From Elymus sibiricus (Eukaryota > Streptophyta > Magnoliopsida > Poales > Poaceae): a stretch of DNA of 64,000 bases. Shown here one piece after another: positions 45,573 through 56,625 of this stretch. The stretch's first letter is position 1. The number at the start of each line of letters is the position of its first letter. The position numbers were made by a program, and so were the translations under genes. Where the stretch lies: assembly GCA_039707655.1 (NCBI GenBank), contig CM077664.1:199944195-200008194 (forward strand), written 5' to 3'. A model generated the notes under the pieces. That model saw nothing but the letters and a program-made list of their open reading frames with translations, was not told the DNA's origin and ran no database searches.

Positions 45573-48500
45573 TGTGATGCCCCCGACTCGACCGTGCACT
45601 AATCATACATGCAAATGCGCACGATCAAGCCCAGGGACTCACGGGAAGATATCACAACACAACTCTAGACATAAATTAAAATAATACAAGGTTTATATTA
45701 CAAGCCAGGGGCCTCGAGGGCTCGAATACATAAGCTCGAGTTACACAAGAGTCAGCGAAAGCATCAGTATCTGAGTACAGACATAATTAGACAAGTTTGC
45801 CTTAAGAAGGCTGAGCAAAACAATGACAACTAGATTGAAAAGGCGCAGGCCTCCTGCCTGGGAGCCTCCGAAACCACTCCTGGTATTCGGTCTCCACGTA
45901 GTAGTAGGCTCCGTCGGGGTAGTAGTAGTCATCGGCGGGATCAACTGTCTCCGGGACTCCGTCATCTGATCGCAACAATCGGGTAGGGGGGAAAAAGGTA
46001 GCAAAGCAACCGTGAGTACTCATCCAAAGTACTCACAAGACTTACATCAGATCTATGCTAAGTATGCATCGGTATCAAAGGGAAGGGGGCTGTATCTGTC
46101 GATTATACTGCAGAAATGCCATAATAGACGGGAAGGCCTAGCCTATCGAAGACTAGCATCTTGCAGCGTCTTGCAGCAACAGAAGAGAGTAGAATAACAT
46201 AATAGGTAGTAACAAATATATATTAGTAACGCCCAGAGATCCTTCCTCGTCTACCCCGTGAGGAAGCGATCCCGGAGCCATCATATCAGTTTAGTATCAC
46301 AAGTATCCTGTTCTAGTTGTAGTACATCGGGATACAACTCCGAGCGTCCTGTTACCGTGGACACGGCTATTTGAATAGATAACTTCCCTGCAGGGGTGCA
46401 CCAACTTACCCAACACACTCGATTAACTCTGGTCAGACACACTTTTCCTGGTCATGCCCGGCCTCGGTCAATCAACACGACGTAGTCCTACCTAGGCTCC
46501 GCAGAGAGGTCCCCGCCGGTCTACATCCTAAGTGCGAAGGGGTCATGGGCCAATCGTCCTAAGCACTCCGGGTCATTGTAAGGACGGTGAATACCAGCGC
46601 CACCTCTGTCCTGGATGGCATGATCCGACCATGCCACAATGCTGAACTGGACGTCTGACAGAGCTTTCGGAAGAATCGTACGACGCCGAGTGCCCATAAC
46701 TTATCATGTGTGGTGGTTAGTGCGAAAAGGCCAGAGGCCTACTCATATCACATATCCAAACCCATTAGTGTGTTGGGAGCTCGCGGTGACGATCAGTGAT
46801 CTTGTCGCCCCATCTCATGGACTTACGACAAGGACCAGGCCCATCCCTCCCTAGGGCGGTCTCTGCCTGCCTGGTCGTGCCGCGTAATTATCTCACGGGT
46901 ACCCTCCTGGTCAACCTGACTTATCCAGAGACTGTCGGGAACGCAGGTCCACCTCTACCGGGGTGGTACCGCCTGTCCCTTCAGTCCCGTAGTAACGGTA
47001 AACAGGGAACAGTGTAAGGTGACAGTGTGTCCGTAACATCAAGGGGGAAATCCAAGGAATCACCCTCGATGGATTCCCACTCGATGTAACGTCAAGGTGA
47101 ACTTGGAGGAATCACCGTCGATGGGTTCACACTTGAGGGGCTGCACGACAGAGGCATCATCGGAGGTGGTGAAAGAGGAATCACCCTCGGTAACCCACAA
47201 CCGACTAGCTACGCTACAGAGATATCATCAGGAGTGAGGTAGGACGTATCACCCTCGGCACTCGATAGTAGCTCTGCAGAGTCATACAACTAAGGGGGTG
47301 TGCGGTGATGTGTCGGTCTCTGCACGTCGATCACCTTGATCAAATCTTCCGGTAGTAAAGCCTGGCAACATGAACAAGGGTGTAGGACCTCTGATGGATC
47401 ACTAACCAGCCTATACTAAGCATATAGGACAACAGGTAAAGTATCAACAGCAGGTTACAAAATCAGGCTATGCATCAGAATAGGAGTTATCGAATAACAG
47501 AAGCAAAATCTAATGCAAGCACGGGAGAGACAGAATGGGCGATATAGGAATGATCAAGGTGGTTTTGCTTGCCTGGAAGCTCTGCTGAAAGAGGCTAGGC
47601 GTCAGGGGCGTAGCCGTACTCGAGAGCAGCGTCAGTCTCGGAGTCTATCGGAGAGAAGAGGGGGAAGAAACAATAAATACAAAGCAAACAAATGCATGAC
47701 ATGGCAATATGATGTGCTAGGGATGACCTAATGCAGTGCTAAGCGTTACAGACGGAGCGGGAAAATATCTGGAAATATTTTCCCGACTTTAGGCAATTAT
47801 CGGACAAACGATCCGGAGGGGAAGGTTCCATGTTTGCAGTGCTGGAGGGGTGTGGCAGATATGTGGATGGCATATTTGGATTCGTCTTATTTTTCTCATC
47901 ATTTTTCATATATAAATTATTTTCATCCGAGTTACGGATTATTTTATATGATTTTTCAAAGTTTAAAAAGATTTCTGGAATTTCTGGAATTAATTCAAAT
48001 TCAAAAATAAATGGGAAATTCTAAGGTGCACCCGGTGCAGTGCACCCAGCTGTGCACACAGAGGCTGACAGTGGGGGCCAGTTGACTGCTGAGTCCGCAG
48101 TCAACAGTGGACTTTGACTGGTCAAACTGACCAGGGGGTCCCACCTGTCATTGACAGAGTTCCTTTAACAGAGGTTTAATTTAACTAATTATGTTAATAA
48201 CTAGTGGGACCCAATTGTCAGTGTCATATTAATTAACATATAAAGTTATTTTATAAAATCAGTTTAATTAGCGCATGGGGTCCACATGTCAGAGACTAAG
48301 GCCGCCCAGTCAGCACGTTGACTTGGTCAACGCGGTCCACGGGGTCCCTGGGGCCCACTGGCAGTGACCCAGGGTGGGCCCCAGGGCCAGCCACGTCGGA
48401 CCACCGGCGTTTAAACGCCGTCGACCACAAAATGCAGCGGAGGAGCTCGGGACCTCGTCGGAAATCTCCCACAGGGCATCATTTGGAACGCGCGAGGGCG

Positions 48501-49788
48501 AGTTCGAACGAGCGGACTGAGGCGCGTTGATCTACGATGATGGCTTGGCCGGAGGTGGCGCGTAGCGACGGCAGCAACCACCGAGGCGGACGCCGGAGTT
48601 CGGGCGAGGTCGAGTACGTTGCTACGGGGCACGGGAGGGCGCGTGCGTGGGCTCGTTCGACTCCTAGGAGCTCCAGGAGCATGACACGGGGCTCGAACGC
48701 GAGCGGCAGCGGCAGTGAGCATGGCAGCGACATGGATGGCGCCGACGAGCTTTGGCCATGAGCAGGGGAATGGCTACGGGCACGGAAAAGAGCGGGGGAG
48801 CAAGGGGGTTGACGCGGGTGCTCACTGGGTGGCACACGGTGGCCGTTGGGGGGTTTAGGAGCTGCAGATGGCGGCGAATTGAAGCGGTGGAGCTCCGGCG
48901 ATCCGAGGAGGAAGAAGTGGGCGTGGTGGCGATGCAGTGGCTTCGAGCTCCAACGGCCGGCATCGGAGGGCGTAGCGGACGACGGTGGAGCGAGCGGACA
49001 CAGACTCAGCTGACGGGGACGACGGGGAGCGCGCAGACGACGACGGCAGAGGCGGCCATGGGGCAAGGTGGAGGAAGCAGCGCAAGGAGAGGGAGGATTG
49101 GGACCATGGGCTGTCCCGAGGCACGGCGATGGCGTTCTTATCCTCCCACGGCGCTGTAGCGGTGTGAGGAGGGGAGCTAGTTCGGCGGCGATGGCTCTCG
49201 GCGTCGAACGCGCGCGCACGGCGCTGACACAGGGAGGAGAGAGGAGGGAGACGACGGGGGAGCGGGCTGGGCCAACTGGGCCAGGCACTGTGCACTAAGG
49301 CCGAGTGCACAATGGCCTCTCTCTTTTCTTTTACTGACTCTTTTCTATTTTCTTTATTCCTTACTGTTTTGCATTTCTTTTTTGTATCAAATGAGTTTTG
49401 TAAAATATGGAACTTGGCCACATATTTACATTGCAATATTTGGCACTGCCACAAAAAGTTTGGGAGGGATTTGGATTTGTTTGAATTTTTCAAAAATGGA
49501 AAAGCATTTAAATATGCTGATTTGGCACTATTTTAATTGCTATAGCCCAATTAAGAAAATAAGTGATGTTGTTTTCCTTAACAAATAATTGTTATGGAAT
49601 AATTGCTAAATGATGGACTATTTTGCAACCATGTTTGTGAAACTTTAAATTTCACTTGCAATTTGAATTAATTTCAGTGGTGGAATTTGAAATGAGATAT
49701 GAATCCAAAGTGATCAAGCATAGCAAAGCAAAGTGACTTAGCATAATCATGAAGGATCACTGTAGCATAATACATGGGGGGTGTTACA
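45573..49788 (-). repeat. 3' LTR of the family-B element (4216 bp)
   Basis: This aligns throughout with 51098-55322. The 48300-49300 section is GC-rich and carries Pro/Arg/Ala/Ser-rich frames on both strands. A 269-codon minus-strand frame (48479-49288) is also open in the partner LTR (54013-54822). This is expected from recent copying and GC-rich sequence and is not treated as a gene. Confidence 0.95.
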
Positions 49789-49802
49789 ACTCTCCTCCTC
49801 TA
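49789..49802 (-). other. Polypurine tract of the family-B element
   Basis: On the minus strand AGAGGAGGAGAGT directly precedes the TGTAACACC LTR start. Confidence 0.85.
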
Positions 49803-49824
49803 AAAGAAATTCTCGTCCCGAGAA

Positions 49825-50769
49825 TTAAGAGGTAGAAAGGAAAAGTTCGGGGTATTCTTCACAAAGGCGATTCTCACGTTCCCAAGTGGCTTCATCTTCA
49901 GTATGATTCGACCACTGCACTTTAAGGAACTTGATTACCTTCCGATGGGTTCGACGTTCAGCTTGATCAAGAATGTGGATCGGATGCTCTTTATAAGAGA
50001 GATCGTTTTGCAATTCAAGCATTTCATGATCCACTGCACGGTGGGGATCCTTGAAGCAACGACGAAGTTGTGACACTTGGAAGACATCGTGGATATGAGA
50101 AAACTGCGGTGGCATCTTGTAAGGACGCTTCGCAATAGGAGTAGTGCCTGGTTTCAAGTCAATGACGAACTCGACAGCTCTAACAGGGGGTACTCCTGGA
50201 AGTTCTTCTGGGAAAACATCTTGGAAGTCGCGAATGACTGGAACGTTTTCGATTCCCCCAAGAGGAGAAGCGTTCAACGCATTCAGGGAACATATTTGGG
50301 CTTCGGCATATCGTATAAGATAAACATGGTAGTTTACTATCTCATCCGAAGGATGTAGGAGTTGGACGACTTTAGTGGCACAATCGAATGAAGCGGTATG
50401 AGCCTTCAACCAATCCATACCCAGAATGAGGTCAATTTTAGAAGACTCCAAAATAATGGGATATGCATAAAATTCCAACCCTTCAATCTCAATGGTGACA
50501 TCGGGGCTGAACAAGGAGGCTTGACATTGGCCCACGGGAGTGTTTACCAATAGTGGATTGTGCAACTCAGTGATGGAGTTATCCTGCCGATCGAAGATTC
50601 GAACCACAGCATGGTACTGCTCCTGGTTGAACTCGCGGTAGTCCTTGTAAACAGTGTACTCGGGGTACAAACGATATCCCAGCCTGGTCAAGAGAGCGAC
50701 CAGTATAGCAGGGAACCCAGTCGCATCAAGAGCCCAAGTCTGGCGTACAAGCTGTCTTGCGGGACGCAT
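49825..50769 (-). CDS. Deletion-fusion polyprotein ORF, 314 codons: gag-N / protease / RT-N / chromodomain
   Basis: One uninterrupted frame joins pieces of a Gypsy polyprotein. Residues 1-64 resemble the start of a polyprotein. Residues about 68-145 are the C-terminal half of a retropepsin (ILGMDWLKAHTASFDC); the catalytic DTG half is missing. Residues about 179-221 are the lead-in to RT (DVFPEELPGVPP, ending RPYKMP). Residues about 222-310 are the integrase C-terminus with the linker VFQVSQLRRC and a chromodomain-like segment (IKFLKVQWSNHTEDEATWERE). RT catalytic motifs, RNase H and the integrase core are absent. All junctions are in frame. Chromodomains in related integrases bind histone marks and steer insertion. 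Whether this protein is made or does anything is unknown. Confidence 0.8.
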   Translation of the reverse strand: MRPARQLVRQTWALDATGFPAILVALLTRLGYRLYPEYTVYKDYREFNQEQYHAVVRIFDRQDNSITELHNPLLVNTPVGQCQASLFSPDVTIEIEGLEFYAYPIILESSKIDLILGMDWLKAHTASFDCATKVVQLLHPSDEIVNYHVYLIRYAEAQICSLNALNASPLGGIENVPVIRDFQDVFPEELPGVPPVRAVEFVIDLKPGTTPIAKRPYKMPPQFSHIHDVFQVSQLRRCFKDPHRAVDHEMLELQNDLSYKEHPIHILDQAERRTHRKVIKFLKVQWSNHTEDEATWERENRLCEEYPELFLSTS

Positions 50770-51081
50770 CTAAAAGAAAGGAGTGAGAGACGTCAAATGA
50801 CAGTATGAGAAGCATAAGATATACATGGAAAGGAATAATTGCAGACAATCCAGCTCTCCGGGTGGATGTGAACACGAGAACCTAATGTTAGTGTTAGCAA
50901 AACTTTAACCCGAATAGAAGAGAGATCAGAGTCCCAGAGTAAGGAAGAGGAATAAAAGATCCTAAACCCAACCATTGGCGATGTGGGCCCATAAGCCACA
51001 CAACAATGCTAGTAAAACAGTTTTGGAGACTAGACTCAACTCCGGCCAAGTAGTTGGAAAGGGGGCTACCTACAGGCAGTC

Positions 51082-51094
51082 GGCTCTGATACCA
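51082..51094 (-). other. Family-B primer-binding site, initiator tRNA-Met type
   Basis: On the minus strand TGGTATCAGAGCC, a perfect match to the usual initiator-Met PBS, 3 bp after the LTR end. Confidence 0.9.
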
Positions 51095-51097
51095 ACT

Positions 51098-54000
51098 TGT
51101 GACGCCCCTGACTCGACCGTGCACTAATCATACACGCAAATGCGCATGATCAAGCCCAGGGACTCACGGGAAGATATCACAACACAACTCTAGATACAAA
51201 TTAAAATAATACAAGCTTTATATTACAAGCCAGGTGCCTCGAGGGCTTGAATACATAAGCTCGAGTTACACAAGAGTCAGCGAAAGCATCAATATCTGAG
51301 TACAGACATAATTAGACAAGTTTGCCTTAAGAAGGCTGAGCAAAACAACGACAACTAGATCAAAAAGGCGCAGGCCTCCTGCCTGGGAGCCTCCGAAACT
51401 ACTCCTGGTCGTCGGTCTCCATGTAATAGTAGGCTCCGTCTGGGTAGTAGTAGTCATCGGCGGCATCAACTGTCTCCGGGACTCCGTCATCTGATCGCAG
51501 CAATCGGGTAGGGGGGAAAGGTAGCAAAGCAACCGTGAGTACTCATCCAAAGTACACGCAAGACTTACATCAGATCTATGCTAAGTATGCATCGGTATCA
51601 AAGGGAAGGGGGCTTTATCTGTGGATTATACTGCAGAAATGCCAGAATAGAGGGGAAGGCTTAGCCTATCGAAGACTAGCATCTTGCAGCGTCTTGCAGC
51701 AACAGAAGAGAGTAGAATAATATAACATGTAGTAACAAATATATATTAGTAATGCCCAGAGATCCTTCAACATCTACCCCGCGAGGAAGCGATCCCGGAG
51801 CCATCATATTAGTTTAGTATCACAAGTATCCAGTTCTAGTTGTAGTAGATCGGGATACAACTCCGAGCGTCCTGTTACCGTGGACACGGATATTCGAATA
51901 GATAACTTCCCTGCAGGGGTGCACCAACTTACCCAACACGCTCGATTAACTCTGGCCGGACACACTTTTCCTGGTCATGCCCGGCCTCGATCAATCAACA
52001 CGACGTAGTCATACCTAGGATCCGTAGACGGGTCCCCGCCGGTCTACATCCTAAGTGCGAAGGGGTCATGGGCCAATCGTCCTAAGCACTCCTGGTCGTT
52101 GTGAGGACGGTGAATACCAGCACCACCTCTGTCCTGGATGGCGCGATCCGATCGTGCCACAATGCTGAACTGGACGTCTGACAGAGCTTTCAGGAGAATC
52201 GTACGACGCCGAGTGCCCATAACTTATCCCGCGTGGTGGTTAGTGCGAAAAGGCCAGAGGCCTACTCAGATCACATATCCAAACCCATTAGTGTGTTGGG
52301 AGCTCGCGGTGACGATCAGTGATCCTGTCACCCCGTCTCGTGGACTTACGACAAGGGCCAGGCCCATCCCTCTCTAGGGCGGTCTCTGCCTGCCCGGCCG
52401 TGCCGCGTAATTATCTCACGGGTACCCTCCTCGTCAACCCGACTTATCCAGAGACTGTCAGGAACTCAGGTCCACCTCTACCGGGGTGGTACCGCCTGTC
52501 CCTTCAGTCCCGTAGTAACGGTAAACGGGGAACAGTGTAAGGTGACAGTGTGTCCGTAACATTAAGGGGGAAATCCGAGGAATCACCCTCAATGGATTCC
52601 CACTCGATGTAACCGTCAAGGTGAACTTGGAGGAATCACCCTCGATGGGTTCACACTTGAGGGGCTGCACGACAGAGGCATCATCGGAGGTGGTGAAAGA
52701 GGAATCACCCTCAGTAACCCACAACCGACTAGCTACGCTACAGAGATATCATCAGGAGTGAGGTAGGAGGTATCACCCTCGGCACTCGATAGTAGCTCTG
52801 CAGAGTCGTACAACTAAGGGGGTGTGCGGTGATGTGTCGGTCTCTGCATGTCGATCACCTTGATCGAATCTTCCGATAGTAAAGCCTGGCAACACGGACA
52901 TGGGTGTAGGGCCTCTGATGGATCACTAACCAGCCTATACTAAACATATAGGACAACAGGTAAAGTATCAACAGCAGGTTACAAAATCAGGCTATGCATC
53001 AGAATAGGAGTTATCGAATAACAGAAGCAAAATCTAATGCAAGCACGAGAGAGAAAGAATGGGCGATATAGGAATGATCAAGGGTTTTTTCTTGCCTGGA
53101 AGCTCTACTGAATGAGGCTGGGCGTCAAGGGCGTAGCCGTACTCTGGAGCAGCGTCAGTCTCGGAGTCTACTGGAGAGAAGAGGGGGAAGAAACAATAAA
53201 TACAAAGCAAACAAATGCATCACAATGCATGACATGGCAATATGTTGTGCTAGGGATGACCTAATGCAGTGCTAAGCGTTACAGACGGAGCGGGAAAATA
53301 TCTGGGAATATTTTCCCGGCTTTAGGCAATTATCGGACAGACGATCCAGAGGGGAAGGTTCCATGTTTGCAGTGCTGGAGGGGTGTGGCAGGTATGTGGA
53401 TGGCATATTCGGATTCGTCTTATTTTTCTCATCATTTTTCATATATAAATTATTTTCATCCGAGTTACGGATTATTTTATATGATTTTTCAAAGTTTTAA
53501 AAGATTTCTGGAATTTCTGGAATTAATTCAAATTCAAAAATAAATGGGAAATTGCTCGGTGCACCCGGTGCAGTGCACCCAGCTGTGCACACAGAGGCTG
53601 ACAGTGGGGCCCAGTTGACTGCTGAGTTAGTAGTCAACTGTGGACTTTGACTGGTCAAACTAACCAGGGGGTCCCACCTGTCATTGACAGAGTTCCTTTA
53701 ACAGAGGTTTAATTTACCTAATTATGTTAATTAACTAGTGGGACCCACTTGTCAGTGTCATATTAACTAACAGATTAAGTTATTTTATAAAATCAGTTTA
53801 ATTAGCGCATGGGGTCCACATGTCAGAGACTGGGGCCGCCCAGTCAGCACGTTGACTTGGTCAACGCAGTCAACGGGGTCCACGGGGCCCACTGGCAGTG
53901 ACCCAGGGTGGGCCCCAGGGCCAGCCATGTCGGACCACCGGCGTTTAAATGCCGGCGACCACAAAATGCAGCAGAGGAGCTCGGGACCTCATCGGAAATC

Positions 54001-55322
54001 GCCCACAAGGCATCATTTGGAGCGCGCGAGGGCGCGTTCGAACGAGCGGAGTGCGGTGCGTCGATCTGCGGTGATGGCTTGGCCGGAGGTGGCACGTAGC
54101 GACGGCGGCGACCACCGAGGCGGACGCCAGAGTTCGGGCGAGGTCGAGTACATTGCTACGGGGCACGAGAGGGCGCGTGCGTGGGCTCGTTCGACTCCTA
54201 GGAGCTCCAGGAGCACTACACGGGGCTCGAACGCGAACGACAGCAGCAGTGAGCACGGCAGCGACATGGACGGTGCCGACGAGCTTCGGCCATGAGCAGG
54301 GGAATGGCTACGGGCACGGAGAAGAGCTGGGGAGCGAGGGGGTTGACGCAGGTGCTCACCGGGTGGCACACAGTGGCCATTGGGGGGTTTAGGAGCTGCA
54401 GACGGTGGCGAATCGAAGCGGTGGAGCTCCGGCAATCCGAGGAGGAAGAAGTGGGCGTGGTGGCGATGTAGTGGCTCCAAGCTCCAACGGCCGGCACCGG
54501 AGGGCGTAGCGGACGACGGCGGAGCGAGCGGACACGGACTCAGCCGACGGGGACGACGGGGAGCGCGCAGACGACGACGGCAGAGGCGGCCATGGGGGAA
54601 GGTGGAGGAAGCAGAGCGAGGAGAGGGAAGATAGGGAACAGGGGCTGTCCAGAGGCGCGGCGGTGGCGTTCTTATCCTCCCACGGCGCTGTAGCCGCGCG
54701 AGGAGGGCAGCTGGTTCGGCGGCGATGGCGCTCGGCGTCGACCGCGCGCGCGCGGCGCTGACACGGGGAGGAGAGAGGAGGGAGATGACGGGGGAGCGGG
54801 CTGGGCCGACTGGGCCAGGCACTGTGCACTAAGGCCCAGTGCACAGTGGCCTTTCTCTTTTCTTTTTATGACTCTTTTCTGTATTCTTTATTCCTTACTG
54901 TTTTGCATTTCTTTTTTGTATCAAATGAGTTTTGCAAAATATGGAACTTGGCCACATATTTACATTGCAATATTTGGCACTGCCACAAAAAGTTTGGGAG
55001 GGATTTGGATTTGTTTGAATTTTTCTAAAATGGAAAAGCATTTAAATATGTTGATTTGCCACTGTTTTAATTGCTATAGCCCAATTAAGCAAATAAGTGA
55101 TGTTGTTTTCCTTAACAAATAATTGTTATGGAATATTTGCTAAATGATGGACTATTTTGCAACCATGTTTGTGAAACTTTAAATTTCACTTGCAATTTGA
55201 ATTAATTTCAGTGGTGGAATTTGAAATGAGATATGAATCCAAAGTGATCAAGCATAGCAAAGCAAAGTGGCTTAGCATAATCATGAAGGATCACTGTAGC
55301 ATAATACATGGGGGGTGTTACA
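51098..55322 (-). repeat. 5' LTR of the family-B element (4225 bp)
   Basis: It starts TGTGACGCCCC on the plus strand and ends GGGGGGTGTTACA. Visible differences from the partner LTR are scattered single substitutions and small indels, so the copy is moderately young. Confidence 0.95.
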
Positions 55323-55327
55323 GCATC

Positions 55328-56582
55328 TTGGCGCGGCCTCCCCCCCAGCCATGTGGTGTTGCCTTGTGGGCACACCGTAAGTCGGTTGGGGCCCTTCTTC
55401 GGCCGCAGGGAAGCTTATATCGAGAGAAAAAAAATCATGTTAAAATTTCAGCCCGATCGGAGTTACGGATCTCCGGATATTTAAGAAACGGTGAAAGGCC
55501 AGAAAAGGGGAACGCGAAACAGAAGAGAAACAGAGAGAGAGAGAGATCCAATCTCGGAGGGGCTCCTGCCCTCCAGGAGCCATTGTGGCCATGGACCAGA
55601 GGGGAAACTCTCCTCCCATCTAGGGGGAGGCCAAGGAAGATGAAGGAAGGGGGCTCTCTCCCCCTCTATCCCGGTGGCGCCGAAACGCCGCCGGGGCAAC
55701 CATCATGACGGCGATCTACACCAACAACTTCACCGCCGTCAAAACCAACTCTCTCCCCCTCTATGCAGTGGTGTAACACCTCTTCTCCCCGCTGTAATCT
55801 CTACTTAAACACGGTGCTCAACGCTATATATTATTATCCAATGATATGTGGCAATCCTATGATGTTTGAGTAGATTCATTTTGTCCTATGGGTTGATTCA
55901 TGATCGTGATTGGTTTGAGTTGTATGTTTTATTTTGGTGCTGTCCTATGGTGCCCTCCGTGTCGCTCAAGCGTGAGGGATTCCCGCTGTAGGGTTTGCAA
56001 TACGTTCATAATTCTCTTATAGTGGGCGGCTAGAGTGACAGAAGCTTACACCCGAGTAAGAGGGTTGTTGCGTATGGGAGTAAAGAGGACTTGTTACTTA
56101 ATGCTATGGTTGGGTTTTACCTTAATGATCTTTGGTAGTTGCGGATGCTTGCTAGAGTTCCAATCATAAGTGCATATGATCCAAGTACGGAAAGTATGTT
56201 AGCTCATGCCTCTCCCTCATATAAAATTGCAATAATGATTACCGGTCTAGTTATCGATTGCCTAGGGACAAATCCTTCTCTTGTGTTACAAAATCTTTCT
56301 ACTAAACAACTAACTTTTATTATCTTGCAAATTACTCGTAGTTTTATTCTCGCAAAGTACTCCTAGTTCTATTCTTGCAAAGTAGTTCTAGCATTACACC
56401 TACAAAGTACTTCTAGTTTCATACTTGTTCTAGGTAAAGCAAACGTTGGTGTGCGTAGAGTTGTATCGGTGGTCGATAGAACTTGAAGGGAATATTGATT
56501 CTACCTTTAGCTCCTTGTTGGGTTAGACACTCTTATTTATCGAGAAAGGCTACAACTGATCCCCTATACTTGTGGGTTATCA
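55328..56582 (+). repeat. 3' LTR of element D, part 2
   Basis: This resumes at TTGGCGCGGCC, matching 39562 onward, and ends CTTGTGGGTTATCA at 56582. Together with part 1 it gives about 1.54 kb. Confidence 0.95.
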
Positions 56583-56625
56583 CCTCCTCATAAGCCTTTC
56601 TTGTTCATCGTTCCTTGCGTCTGCT

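Larger units (their letters stand above)
45573..55322 (-). mobile_element. Family-B Gypsy element, complete, internally deleted, TSD GCATC
   Basis: LTRs of 4216 bp (45573-49788) and 4225 bp (51098-55322) flank only about 1.3 kb of internal sequence. Perfect GCATC at 45568-45572 and 55323-55327 proves the boundaries. On the minus strand the LTR reads TGTAACACCCCCC...GGGGGCATCACA. PBS (tRNA-iMet type), a single ORF and PPT are in order. RT, RNase H and the integrase core are missing, so this is a non-autonomous derivative of a chromodomain-bearing Gypsy lineage. It inserted into the 3' LTR of element D, so it is younger than D. Confidence 0.95.
39282..56582 (+). mobile_element. Element D: non-autonomous Athila-like Gypsy element with a nested insertion, TSD CCTCC
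   Basis: Two LTRs of about 1.53 kb (39282-40814, and 45292-45572 plus 55328-56582) are bounded by perfect CCTCC at 39277-39281 and 56583-56587. The LTR starts TGATACGTCTCCGTCG and ends CTTGTAGGTTATCA (CTTGTGGGTTATCA in the 3' copy). A tRNA-Asp-type PBS and a purine-rich PPT are present. The only sizeable ORF (40938-42038) is not gag, protease, RT or integrase, so the element depends on a partner. It resembles the abundant Triticeae Sabrina/WHAM-like group by its ends and by G-rich GGGGATGCCC motifs; the name is not verified. A full family-B element sits inside its 3' LTR. Confidence 0.93.

Noticed and set aside
48479..49288. 269-codon minus-strand frame, also open at 54013-54822 in the partner LTR
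   Set aside because: Both are LTR copies of one sequence, GC-rich and low-complexity (Pro/Arg/Ala/Ser), with equally long frames in other registers. Shared openness follows from common descent at insertion.
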